Assembly: GCA_963770645.1 (NCBI GenBank)
Contig: CAVYQL010000003.1
Span: forward strand, 1,240,001-1,304,000
Origin: Bog-473 sp963770645
GTDB taxonomy: Bacteria > Actinomycetota > Acidimicrobiia > Acidimicrobiales > RAAP-2
Direction of reading: 5' to 3'
Length of the DNA stretch: 64,000 bases
The notes below the pieces were generated by a model. It was not told where the DNA came from, ran no database searches, and worked only from the letters and a program-made list of their open reading frames with translations. Numbering within the stretch: position 1 is the stretch's first letter; every line of letters begins with the position of its first letter. A program made the position numbers and the translations under genes. This document shows, piece by piece, positions 50,623 to 59,339 of the stretch.

Positions 50623-51527
50623 ATGGCCACACCCACCACCCCCCGCTGCACCCGCCCCACCCCGTCCCGCCCACCCGTGCCGCTGGCCGTCTGGCCGGTG
50701 GCCCAGACCTCGGCCCAGTACCAGCGAGCCGGTCGCTACCTGCCCGAGTGCACCGCCCACCCGGCCAAGATGATCCCCGAGCTCGCTCGGCGCATCGTCT
50801 CCGAGTACTCCGAACCCGGCGCGCTCGTCGTCGACGTGATGGCCGGCATCGCCACCACCGTGGTCGAGGCCGCCCTGCTCGGCCGCCGAGCCGTCGGCGT
50901 CGAGATCGAGCCCCGCTGGGCCGCCCTCGCCACCGCCAACCTCGACCACATGCTCGACGCCAAGCGGCGACCGCTGGCCGAGGTCCGCGTCGGCGACGCT
51001 CGCCACCTCGACAACGTGCTTGGACGACCTCACCGGCACGGTCGACCTCGTCTGCACCTCACCGCCCTATGCCTGCGACGTCGGCAACATGGACAAGGCC
51101 AAGTGGGGAGCCGGCGGGGATCTCTGCCCGACGGGCGACGCGCAATTACTCGATCGACAAGGCCAACCTCGGTCACGCCCGCGGTGCCGCCTACGAGCAG
51201 GCGATGGCCGAGGTCTATGCCGGCTGTTTCGCGCTGCTGCGCCCCGGCGGGATCCTCGTCACCGTCACCAAGCACACCCGCCGCCACGGTCGCACCCTCG
51301 ACCTGGCCGGCCTGACCACCGCACTGGCCCAGCGGGCCGGGTTCACCTACCTCGCCCACGTCATCGCCCTGCACGCCGCGGTCCGTGACAGCCAGCTCGT
51401 CGCCCGGCCCTCGTTCTGGCAGACCACCCAAGTCCGCAAGGCCCGCTCGCGCGGCGAGCCGGCCCATCTGACGGTGCACGAGGACTGTCTGGCCTTCCGC
51501 CGTCCGGAGGTGCCCGATGGCCACTGA
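50623..51527 (+). CDS. DNA methyltransferase 1 of a tandem pair, frame broken twice
   Basis: About 300 residues. SAM-binding region GALVVDVMAGIATTVVEAAL, VGVEIEPRWAALATANLDHM, then the catalytic TSPPYACDVGNMDKAKWGAG and RPGGILVTVTKHTRRHGRT. Order SAM motif first, SPPY later, as in the alpha/beta group of N4-cytosine or N6-adenine enzymes. Single extra bases are likely at about 51020 and 51150. ATG at 50623 is chosen because of the promoter motif 27 bases upstream; GTG at 50593 is an alternative. Its stop overlaps the next gene by 11 bases. No restriction partner is adjacent. Confidence 0.78.
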
Positions 51528-52552
51528 GCTACCACTGTCGGTCTGGCCCACCGCCCAGCGCACCGCCCGTGCCCAGCGCGCCGGGCGTTACCTCGACATC
51601 TCGGGCACCCACCCGGCCAAGATGCTCCCCGCCATCGCGGCGCGGGCCATCGCCACCTACACCGAGCCCGGCGACCTCGTGGTCGACCCGATGTGCGGCA
51701 TCGGCACCACCCTCGTCGAAGCCGTCCATCAAGGCCGCGACGCCATCGGCATCGAGTACGAGCCGGAGTGGGCCAACCACGCCGAAGCCAACCTCGCGCT
51801 CGCTGCCAGCCAAGGGGCCAAGGGACACGGCGAGGTCGTCTGCGGCGACGGACGATGCCTGGCGTCGCTCGTCGACCCCACCGCACGCGGGCTTGTCGCC
51901 CTGGTGCTCACCTCGCCGCCCTACGGGCCGTCGCTCCACGGACGGGTCACCACCACTCCCGGCGGAGGCGTCCGCAAGCAACACGACCGGTACTCGACCG
52001 ACCCGGCCAACCTGGCCCACGTCGGACTCGCCGGCCTGCTCGACGCCATGGGAACCCTGCTGCGCGGCGCCGCCCAGATCCTGCGGCCCGGCGGGATCGT
52101 GGCCATGACGGTGCGCCCGTGGTGGCGCGACGGACAGCTCGTCGACCTACCGGGCGCGCTTGGCCGCCGTCGGTGAAGAAGCCGGGCTCGTCCTCTACGA
52201 GCGCAACGTCGCCCTCCTCACCGCGCTGCGAGACGACATCCTCGTGCCCAGGTCGTCGTTCTTCGCCCTCGAACAGGTCCGCAAGGCCCGCGCCGCCGGG
52301 GTGCCGCGTTCGGTCACGGCCCACGAGGACTTGTTGGTGCTGGCGCCTCGACGCCCGGCGGTGAGCGGTGACCCATCCGTGCCCGAGCGGTCCCGACGGC
52401 CCAAGCGGCCCGACTCGGTCGGCGTCCGGCTCCTGCCGGCCACCTACGTGACCATGACGCCCGAGCAGGAGGAAACGGCCGTCGCCGCGCTGGCCGGACT
52501 CCTCGTCGAGATCGACCGACCGCGGCCAGGCGGACCTCGCCCGGCGCCTTGA
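51517..52552 (+). CDS. DNA methyltransferase 2 of a tandem pair, frame broken once
   Basis: About 344 residues; same design as its neighbour: LPLSVWPTAQRTARAQRAGR, GDLVVDPMCGIGTTLVEAVH, GIEYEPEWANHAEANLALAA, catalytic LTSPPYGPSLHGRVTTTPGG, and RPGGIVAMTVRPWWRDGQL. Correct one extra base near 52160 to join DLPG to RLAAVGEEAGLVLYE. The N-terminal phrase W-P-x-A-Q-x-x-A-x-x-Q-R-A-G-R-Y-L is shared with enzyme 1, so they arose by duplication. They could methylate two motifs and protect the element in a new host. The gene ends 64 bases before the integrase. Confidence 0.78.
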
Positions 52553-52569
52553 CATCACCGGCGCCCGGA

Positions 52570-52614
52570 GGTCTCCTCTGCGACCCCGGGACCGGCTCGG
52601 GTCAGAGGAGCACC
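52570..52614 (+). promoter_or_regulatory. Hairpin that hides the integrase ribosome site
   Basis: CTCCTCTG (52573-52580) pairs perfectly with CAGAGGAG (52603-52610), and ACCC (52583-52586) with GGGT (52599-52602) inside. The 3' arm holds the GAGGAG ribosome site of the integrase (ATG 52617), so the folded mRNA should translate it poorly. It has no T tract and is not a terminator. Confidence 0.5.
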
Positions 52615-52616
52615 AC

Positions 52617-54261
52617 ATGACCACCACCACGAAACGACCCAAACCGGCCCCGGCCGCCACGTCACCCGGCCGGGGCCGTCCGGGTCGCCTGCTACCTGCG
52701 CATCTCGACCGACGAGGAGCACCAACCGTTCTCCCTCGGCGCCCAAGAGACCCGACTCGCCGCGTTCGTCGCCAGCCAGCCCGGCTGGGAACAGGTCAAG
52801 ACCTACACCGACCAGTTCTCCGGCGCCTACGCCGAGCGGCCCGCGCTCAACGACGCGCTACGCGACGCCCGCCTCGGCCGCTACGACATCCTCCTCGTCT
52901 ACCGCGTCGACCGCTTCGCCCGCTCCCTCAAGGTCCTCGTCGGTCTCCTCGAAGAACTCGAACGCGTCGGGGTCGCCTTCCGCTCGGCCACCGAACCCAT
53001 CGACACCTCCACCCCCACCGGGCGGATGCTCGTTCAACTCCTCGGGGTGTTCGCCGAGTTCGAACGGGCCACCATCATCGACCGGGTCGTCGCCGGCATG
53101 GAACGCAAGGCCGCCCGCGGCGGCTGGCCCGGCGGCACCATCCCCTACGGGCTGCGCCTCGACGACGAGCACCACCTCGCCATCGAGCCGACCGAGTTCC
53201 CCATCGTCGAACGCATCTTCACCCGCTACGGCAGCGAACGAGCCGGCGCGCTCACCATCGCCACCGAACTCAACAACGACGGGCACCGCACCCGCACCGG
53301 CCGGCGCTTCTCGCGCCAAGGTCGTCCTCGGCATCCTGCGCAACCGCGGCTACCTCGGCGAGGTGTCGTTCCGCGACGTCGTGCACCAACCCGACGACGC
53401 CCTCATCGACCCCGCCCTCTTCGACAAGGCCCAAGCTCTTCTGGCCGAGCGCGGCGAGAGCTACGACCGCCGCTTCACCGACAAGCACCCCGACTACCTC
53501 CTCACCGGGCTCATCCGTTGCGGGCGCTGCCACCGCAACTACGTCGGCACCGCTGCCCGCGGCAAAGGCCACCGCTACCGCTACTACACCTGCTGGACCC
53601 GCCAGCGCTACGGCAAAGACGCCTGCACCGGCGAACGCATCCGCGCCGACGTCCTCGAAGCAGCCGTCTTCGCCGCCCTCGTCGCCCTCTACGCCGACCC
53701 CGATCTGCTTGCCCGCGCCATCGCACACCAGAACCCGAGCTACGGCTCAACGCCGTCCAGCTCCACCACGACGAACTGGCCGCCACCAAGGCCCAACTGA
53801 AGAAGACCGAAGTCGCCATCGATCGCTACATGCACGCTTTCGAAGCCGGCACGATCACCGAAGACATGTTCGGCACCCGCGTCCGCGACCTCGGCCACAA
53901 GGTCCGCGCCCTCCACGCCCGACACGAAGAACTGTCCGAAGCCGTCGAAGAAGCCGACCTCACCCCACCGACCGCCGCCGACATCGAAGCCCTCCGACAA
54001 GAGCTCCAAGACGAAGTCGAACACGGCAGCGACCCCCGGAAAAAGGCCATCGCCCACGCCTTCGTCAAAGAACTCGTCGTCGAAAAACGCGACACCATCC
54101 AGCCCTGCTTCTACGTCCGAGGCGGCATACCCGACCTCGACCCCCAAATACCCGACACCCCGGACGGAAACGACGAAACCCCCTCCGACGAGAGGGGGTT
54201 TCGCGCTATGACACCTACGGTGGGCGCTGAGGGACTCGAACCCCCGACCTGCTGGTTGTAA
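52617..54261 (+). CDS. Large serine integrase, frame broken
   Basis: About 547 residues from ATG at 52617. N-terminal catalytic domain: VACYLRISTDEEHQPFSLGA with the nucleophile Ser in RISTD (S near residue 30), YDILLVYRVDRFARSLKVLV, TGRMLVQLLGVFAEFERATI. Recombinase domain: VAGMERKAARGGWPGGTIPYG. Zinc ribbon: GLIRCGRCHRNYVGTA and YYTCWTRQRYGKDACTGE. Then a coiled coil (AATKAQLKKTEVAIDRYMHA) and the tail. It integrates the element by attP x attB recombination. Breaks near 52690, 53320 and 53735. The last 14 codons are antisense to tRNA-Val and end at its anticodon region, so the C-terminus was fused to the attachment site. Confidence 0.88.
54174..54203. terminator. Bidirectional Rho-independent-type hairpin
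   Basis: CGAAACCCCCTC (54174-54185) pairs perfectly with GAGGGGGTTTCG (54192-54203) around a 6-base loop, 12 bp. It lies 18 bases beyond the 3' end of tRNA-Val and so suits tRNA termination, and it is also inside the integrase reading frame, near its end. Confidence 0.7.
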
Positions 54262-54294
54262 GCCAGCTGCTCTAACCAACTGAGCTAAGCGCCC
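54221..54294 (-). tRNA. tRNA-Val(TAC)
   Basis: 74 bases. Acceptor GGGCGCT (5' at 54294) pairs with AGCGCCC, A is the discriminator, and CCA is not encoded. The D arm is GCTCAGTTGGTTAGAGC. The anticodon arm is GCTGG-CTTACAA-CCAGC with anticodon TAC, reading GTA valine codons. T arm GGGGG-TTCGAGT-CCCTC. It is the attachment target of the element; the integrase reading frame runs 41 bases into it on the other strand. Confidence 0.92.
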
Positions 54295-54364
54295 CATGCG
54301 CTTCAGCGCCGAACCAATTATGCCCGCCGGCGCCGCAGTCCCATCTCCTCTCGGGCGGGCCGGT

Positions 54365-55225
54365 TCAACCTAGATGCTCAGCAAAGGTCTTGCTCCACGG
54401 GCGTACGAGCGCGCGCAACTCCGCGCACTCGTCGTCCCCGAGCGCCGCGTAGGGCGCCGCCGCCAAGTCATCCGTCCCATCCTCCATCGCCTGACGCTGC
54501 GCGGCGCCCCACTCGGTGAAGCGAAGCGGCTCGCCTCTCTCGATCCATCCTCGCTCGCGCAGGGCGTCGGTTGCCGCCCGCCAGGAATCGTCTGGCCAGC
54601 CCCGGGTCGCCTGCAACAGGCGCGCGGGCACGTCGCCGGCTGCGGCGTGGGTCACCAGCGACTCGATCCCCGAGAGCCCGTGCACGACCAGCAGCGCGAT
54701 GTGCCCATCGCCCCTGTACTCGCGGAGGACCGATTGCGCGTGCCAGAGCGCGAGGTGAGGCTCGGCCGGCCATGGCACCTCGGCGTGCCCCGCCGCGAGC
54801 GGCCGCCCCTCGACGCGGCGGCCCGCCTCCTCCGCCGCGATCCGTGCGAGGCGCGCGGCCCGGTCCATCTCTTCGGAACACACCACGGCGTCGCCGAGTA
54901 GCCGGTTGAAGGCGGCGTCCACTGCGGCAAAACGAGCCGCCACCAACTGGTCCGGGGTCGCCGACTCCCACGCAGCGGGGATCGCGGCGCGCACCAGATC
55001 CGGATTGAAGTTGAAGAAGGTCGAGACGACGACCTCCGCTGGCACCGCCCCCATAGGCGCCGCCCGGGACGCGAAATACCCGGCCCGCCCGGTGACACCG
55101 ACACGGGCGTAGGCCTCGGCTGCCTCCGGGACGAAGTAGACCATCCCGTGGAGCGGTTCCAGGGTCCGCCAGGTCTTGCGTGCCCGCACTGCACCAGCGT
55201 CACCAGCAGAGCCTGTGCCGCTCAC
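54365..55225 (-). CDS. SCO6745-type conserved protein
   Basis: About 286 residues. Starts VSGTGSAGDAG at GTG 55225, which overlaps the stop of the preceding gene (GTGA). ARKTWRTLEPLHGMVYFVPE is the hallmark of this actinobacterial family, followed by GVTGRAGYFASRAAPMG, VVVSTFFNFNPDLVRAAIPA, AALWHAQSVLREYRGDGHIA-like helices and a winged-helix C-terminus (ALRERGWIERGEPLRFTEWG). A DNA-binding role is suggested by the last part only. No catalytic site is seen. Confidence 0.7.
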   Translation of the reverse strand: MSGTGSAGDAGAVRARKTWRTLEPLHGMVYFVPEAAEAYARVGVTGRAGYFASRAAPMGAVPAEVVVSTFFNFNPDLVRAAIPAAWESATPDQLVAARFAAVDAAFNRLLGDAVVCSEEMDRAARLARIAAEEAGRRVEGRPLAAGHAEVPWPAEPHLALWHAQSVLREYRGDGHIALLVVHGLSGIESLVTHAAAGDVPARLLQATRGWPDDSWRAATDALRERGWIERGEPLRFTEWGAAQRQAMEDGTDDLAAAPYAALGDDECAELRALVRPWSKTFAEHLG

Positions 55226-55963
55226 AGCGTGGCTTCGTTCAACAGCTGGTCGGCGAGGGAGCGGGTCGCCGCCACGAGAGGCCGCCGGCTCGATGCGTCC
55301 TGCACGACGAGCTCGCGTCCCTCCCTCTCCGCTTCGGCGGCAGCGACCTCGCGGCAGACCAGCAACCCGGCCAGGTAGTCCCAGGCGTACATGGTGCTCC
55401 GACCCACAACCGTGTACGCGTCGAGCACGCCCTCGGCCACGGCGCACATCTCGAGCGAGGCCGCTCCGAGCGCCCGGAACTGAGCCCAGCCGGGGTATGT
55501 GCCCGGAAAACCCGAGATCCCGACGATCGCGTCGCGGAGCTCCTTGCACCCCGAAGGGTTGATGGCCTCTCCGTTCTTGTCGGCCCCCCCGCCTCGTATC
55601 GCGACGTAGCGGTCGCCGTTGGCGTGGTTGCGGACGAGGCCGACCGCGCGGACCTTCCTCGTCGAGCACGCAGATGCTGGTCGAAAAGAAGGGCACGCGC
55701 CGATAGGCGTTCGTCGAGCCGTCGACGGGGTCGATCACCGCCAGCAATCCGGAGGGGCCGTCACCGCTGACCCCGGATTCCTCGGACAGCACGGCCAGCC
55801 CCGCCCCGTGCAGCACCGGCAGCGCCGCCGCGTCGGCCGCCAGGTCGAGGTGGTACTGGCCCGGCTTGTCGCCCGTCGGGCCCCACTCCTGCAGCACGTC
55901 GAGCGCAGCCCGGACGGCCGCCGCTGCGTCGTCGAGCACCTCGAGCAGGCGAACATCGTCCAC
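55222..55963 (-). CDS. Inositol monophosphatase family enzyme, frame broken once
   Basis: About 246 residues from ATG at 55963. The Mg-binding motifs are VLSEESGVSG (first Glu pair), LLAVIDPVDGSTNAYRRVP (D-P-x-D-G-S) and MYAWDYLAGLLVCREVAA (W-D-x-x-x-G). Removing one extra G near 55655 (GAGGAAGG to GAGAAGG) restores VRAVGLVRNHANGDRYVAIR. The substrate is a sugar phosphate or a 3'-phosphoadenosine-type compound; the sequence does not say which. It is the only chromosomal gene with a clear break. Confidence 0.82.
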
Positions 55964-55987
55964 GGGGGACGAACCCTACCTTGGGCC

Positions 55988-56043
55988 GCGGCCGGGACCC
56001 GACTGGCTCAACAGGGCGGCCGGGACCCGACTGGCTCAACAGG
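55988..56043. repeat. Perfect 28-base tandem duplication
   Basis: A 28-base unit beginning GCGGCCGGGACCCGACTGGC (55988-56015) is repeated exactly at 56016-56043. It sits between divergent starts at 55963 and 56078, so it would double any regulatory site in that promoter region. Recent duplication or assembly artefact are both possible. Confidence 0.85.
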
Positions 56044-56077
56044 GACGTGGGTCCCGTCCCGGTAGGCTCCCTTTGTT

Positions 56078-56635
56078 GTGGCTGCCATTGACGTCGCGGG
56101 CTACGTCGCCGACCTGAAGGACCATTCCGTCGACCATGGGTTTCACGTGCACGACGAGCGGCACTTCGTCGAGACGTATTCCTTGCGCCAGGTCTGGGAA
56201 GTGGACCTTCATCCCGAGGAGGGGTGCGGAGGCCCGCTCGATCTTCATCTCGCCCTCGACGTGGACCCCCGGGTGCTCCTCTCCTTCGAGGACGCCGTGG
56301 TGCTGCTCGCCGAGGACGAGGAGCCGGCGGACGAGTTCCATTTCCCTCTGACCTTCACCTGGGCTCTTCCTCCCCTTCCGAGTAGCCCCGACCTGCTCCG
56401 CCTCGCCATTGACCTGGCAGGCGTGGGTGGGATCGAGCTCCCGCTCGAGGTGTCTGCCATCGACTCCTTCGCCAATGCGACGGACGGCTCGGAGCGCCGC
56501 CTGAGCATCGTGGCTCGACACCCCGTGTCCTTGGCTCGCGTCCTCAGTGGCGAGGAGCTCCTCTGCGACGTCTTCGACCGCGCCCTGGCCGTCAGCCGGT
56601 TCTTGCTCGAGTCCGCCGAACGCTGGCTGGCTTGA
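56078..56635 (+). CDS. Conserved actinobacterial unknown protein
   Basis: 185 residues from GTG at 56078. Alternating hydrophobic/charged strands: FHVHDERHFVETYSLRQVWE, LDLHLALDVDPRVLLSFED, EFHFPLTFTWALPPLPSSPD. C-terminal helix FDRALAVSRFLLESAERWLA. No signal peptide or catalytic motif. The function is unknown. Ends 1 base before the GTG of the lipoprotein gene, so the two are coupled. Confidence 0.75.
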   Translation: MAAIDVAGYVADLKDHSVDHGFHVHDERHFVETYSLRQVWEVDLHPEEGCGGPLDLHLALDVDPRVLLSFEDAVVLLAEDEEPADEFHFPLTFTWALPPLPSSPDLLRLAIDLAGVGGIELPLEVSAIDSFANATDGSERRLSIVARHPVSLARVLSGEELLCDVFDRALAVSRFLLESAERWLA

Positions 56636-56636
56636 C

Positions 56637-57149
56637 GTGCGGGGTGGGCGCCGCCGCGCTCCGCCCCGGGCGCTGGTCCTCGCCGCCATGGTGGCAGCGG
56701 CCGCCATCGCGCTGAGCGCGTGCAGCGCTACCAACGGCCAGTCGCTGGCCCAGCAGGCCTGCGTCCACGTGCGCCGCTCCGTCAGCGACTACCTGCTCGC
56801 GGCCAAGGTCGGCACGCCGCCGGCTGCCGCGGCGAATCTCCAGGACGAAGCAGATGAGGAGCTGCGCGCCGCGCTCCCCTTGGCCGCCGCGGCCAACTCT
56901 GACGACGGCTCGTGGAACGCGCTGATGACGGTCATCTCCGAGAGCGGCACCATCGACGAGGGTCATCTCATCCCCTCGCTCCGCGCCCAATGTGTCGTCG
57001 CCGACACCAACCCGAACGTCAACCCGCAAGGGCCCGGGTCGGGCAACTCCGGCAACTCGGGCACCTCCGGCACCTCGCGCCGGTACGGCAGCACCTCCAC
57101 TACCGTCCCCCAGAACGTCAACCCGCAGCCGGCCTCACCGACCGGCTGA
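56637..57149 (+). CDS. Lipoprotein
   Basis: 170 residues from GTG at 56637, 1 base after the previous stop. Signal: VRGGRRRAPPRALVLAAMVA AAAIALSAC, with lipobox L-S-A-C. The mature part has a helical region (VRRSVSDYLLAAKVGTPPAA; DEADEELRAALPLAAAANS) and a Gly/Ser/Thr-rich low-complexity tail. A surface lipoprotein of unknown job. The 3' end overlaps the acyltransferase gene on the other strand by 15 bases. Confidence 0.78.
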   Translation: MRGGRRRAPPRALVLAAMVAAAAIALSACSATNGQSLAQQACVHVRRSVSDYLLAAKVGTPPAAAANLQDEADEELRAALPLAAAANSDDGSWNALMTVISESGTIDEGHLIPSLRAQCVVADTNPNVNPQGPGSGNSGNSGTSGTSRRYGSTSTTVPQNVNPQPASPTG

Positions 57150-59216
57150 GTTCGGAGCCCCCTGGCCCGCCATCTGCGCCCGCCCGGCGGCGACGATGGC
57201 CGGCATCAGTTTGGGCGCCAGGATCTGACCCGCCGCCACGGTGAAGTGGACCCCATCGGATTTGCGGATCACCTGTCCGTCGAGAGTGCTGGTGAACTTG
57301 TTGCCCGGGCACACGTCCGCGTGCAGGTTGACGACCGAGTCTGTCGTCGCGTGCTCCTTCGCCACCTCGCCCACGAGCTTGTTGTACACCGCAAGGCGGG
57401 CTGGGTCGTCCTCGGGCCACGGGGACCCGTCGGGCTGCTCACCCTCGTCGGTGCAGGGAGCGGTAAGGAACACCATGCGCGCGCCGGTCGTCGTCACCAG
57501 CTTGGACGCCGCGTTGAGCTGGCTCTTGACGTAGGCGGCGTAGGCCGGGTTCAAGATGTTCGTCCAGTTCCCCTGGTACTCCCGGTCGACGACCTCCCAG
57601 CGTCCGGCCAACAGCACCACGACGTTCGGCTTGTCGGATTTGATCTCGTCCAGCCACTGGTTCTGCCATGGCTGGTCGTCGGCCGGCTCACCGGGCGTGT
57701 ACGTCGAACCGTTGCAGGCCGGCGGCGTGTCGTCGCGCGCCCCCATGATCTCGACCTGGGGTCCGTCGACCACCCCGCACCCGAGGATCCCCTTGTCGGT
57801 GAGCAGGTAGCCGTACTTGGCCTGCAGTTCGTCCTCGCCCAGGCCCAGGCCCAGGGTCAGGGCCACCGAGTCACCGAAGAGCAGCACCCGTACCGGCGGC
57901 CCTGCCGCATTCGCGGTCGACACCGACGTGGTGGTGCTTCCGCCGTGCGTCGACGTCCCGACCGTGGCCGGGAGCGCCGTGCCCGCACCGGCCGGCAAGC
58001 CGCTGGTAGCGGCGAACACGGCGACCAGGACCGCCGCGACGCCGGCCGGCACCACGAGCCAGGCCCGCCACTGGCTGACGAACGTGCCCATCCGGATCGG
58101 CCGCTCGACCAGGTGGAAGGAGACGACCGAGACGGCGAAGGTGACGACCACGCGGAGCCCGAAGAGCTCGTAGCCCTCGAGGCCGGTCCGCGCGTGGTCG
58201 AGCCACAAGAAGATCGGCCAGTGCCAGATGTAGAGGCCGTACGAGATCCGGCCGACGTAGCGCACGGGCGCCACCGAGAGGGCACGTGGCACGATGCTGC
58301 GCGGGGCAGCCACCGCCGCCAGGACGACCCCGGCGACGGACAGGCCGATGAGGAAGAAGCCGCCGTCGTAGGGGAACGACGAGAGCGACGTCGTGAGCAC
58401 CCAGATCATGACCGCGGCCGCCGCGCCCGCGATGCCCACCAGTCCGCAGAGGACCTGGCCGACCTCTCCCGCCGGCCGCCACAGCTCACCCTTGGCGAGC
58501 CGGCCCTGCTCGTGGCTGCGCTGCGCCAACAGGACCAGGCCCACGGCGAGTGCACACCCGATGAAGAGGCACTGTGAGCGGGTGTCCGTGCCGAGATAGG
58601 CCCGGTTGGTGTTGAGGCCGCCGTCGTAGACAGAGTGCATCCAGATCGCGGAGCCGATCGCCGCCGCGCAGCACAGGGCGAAGAGTGCGGTGAGGCTGCG
58701 CGTGAGCCGCAGGAGGCCGAGCACGACGAGTGGCCACACGACGTAGAACTGCTCCTCCACAGCCAGCGACCAGGTGTGCAGGAGTGGCGAGGACTGCGCG
58801 GTCTCGTTGAAGTAGTTGGTGTTGACCAGGATGAAGTGCCAGTTGCTCACGTAAAGGAGGGTGGAGAGCGCGTCGAGCCGCAGCGCGCCGTAGGTCCCCT
58901 TCGGCACGATGACCGAGGCGAAGAACGCCACGAAGAGCAGCATCAGCAGGAGTGCCGGCAGCAGTCGGCGCGCCCGGCGGGCCCAGAAAGACGCAAGCTT
59001 GATCGTGAGCGACTGGCGCCACTCCCCGATTAGCAGCGAGGTGATGAGGAATCCCGAGAGGACGAAGAAGGCGTCGACCCCCATGAACCCGCCCTCCATA
59101 TGGGGGATCCCGCCGTGGAACATCATGACGGCCAGAACGGCGCACGCCCGCATACCGTCGAGCGCCGGAAGGTAAGCGAGACGAGTGTGCGAGATCGCGC
59201 TCTCGTCGTCCTGCAT
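57135..59216 (-). CDS. OafA/YrhL-type acyltransferase with SGNH domain
   Basis: 693 residues, intact. The N-terminal acyltransferase 3 domain begins YLPALDGMRACAVLAVMMFH with the catalytic His (FHGG), has about ten membrane helices (DAFFVLSGFLITSLLIGEW; WSLAVEEQFYVVWPLVVLGL; GRISYGLYIWHWPIFLWLDH), then an outside SGNH domain (RVLLFGDSVALTLGLGLGED, VVLLAGRWEVVDREY) with G-D-S-V nucleophile and the C-terminal D-G-V-H-F. It modifies surface glycans with acyl groups. No frame breaks. Confidence 0.92.
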   Translation of the reverse strand: MQDDESAISHTRLAYLPALDGMRACAVLAVMMFHGGIPHMEGGFMGVDAFFVLSGFLITSLLIGEWRQSLTIKLASFWARRARRLLPALLLMLLFVAFFASVIVPKGTYGALRLDALSTLLYVSNWHFILVNTNYFNETAQSSPLLHTWSLAVEEQFYVVWPLVVLGLLRLTRSLTALFALCCAAAIGSAIWMHSVYDGGLNTNRAYLGTDTRSQCLFIGCALAVGLVLLAQRSHEQGRLAKGELWRPAGEVGQVLCGLVGIAGAAAAVMIWVLTTSLSSFPYDGGFFLIGLSVAGVVLAAVAAPRSIVPRALSVAPVRYVGRISYGLYIWHWPIFLWLDHARTGLEGYELFGLRVVVTFAVSVVSFHLVERPIRMGTFVSQWRAWLVVPAGVAAVLVAVFAATSGLPAGAGTALPATVGTSTHGGSTTTSVSTANAAGPPVRVLLFGDSVALTLGLGLGEDELQAKYGYLLTDKGILGCGVVDGPQVEIMGARDDTPPACNGSTYTPGEPADDQPWQNQWLDEIKSDKPNVVVLLAGRWEVVDREYQGNWTNILNPAYAAYVKSQLNAASKLVTTTGARMVFLTAPCTDEGEQPDGSPWPEDDPARLAVYNKLVGEVAKEHATTDSVVNLHADVCPGNKFTSTLDGQVIRKSDGVHFTVAAGQILAPKLMPAIVAAGRAQMAGQGAPNSAGR

Positions 59217-59339
59217 CTGGCTCGTTCCTCCAGGTCGGCTCAGGCGGGACAGCGCGGGTTACGTGCCCCGGAGATCCGTCAGTCTCGCAGACGCTCCCCG
59301 CGATCCCCATCCACCGTCCGTTCACTACCCTCAGGCGTC

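Larger units (their letters stand above)
1..54294. mobile_element. Integrative and conjugative element, right part (left end not in window)
   Basis: The stretch carries a large serine integrase next to tRNA-Val, a VirB4/VirD4/VirB6/PrgI/VirB2-like transfer set, a replication-relaxation protein, a peptidoglycan hydrolase, tandem DNA methyltransferases, an insertion sequence and a defence island. The right boundary is placed at the tRNA because the integrase reading frame ends inside it and the genes beyond it look chromosomal. I found no second copy of the tRNA 3' segment in the window, so the left boundary must lie before base 1 or be too diverged to see. That the Tad and FtsK operons belong to the element is inferred from position. 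No recognisable relaxase was found. Confidence 0.65.

Noticed and set aside
1..54294. Left attachment site (second copy of the tRNA 3' segment)
   Set aside because: No second copy of GGACTCGAACCCCCGACC was found in the window.
4443..55663. Mass pseudogene formation or programmed frameshifting
   Set aside because: Breaks hit unrelated genes at random places, lack slippery-site plus structure context, and need single base changes only. Sequence error is simpler.
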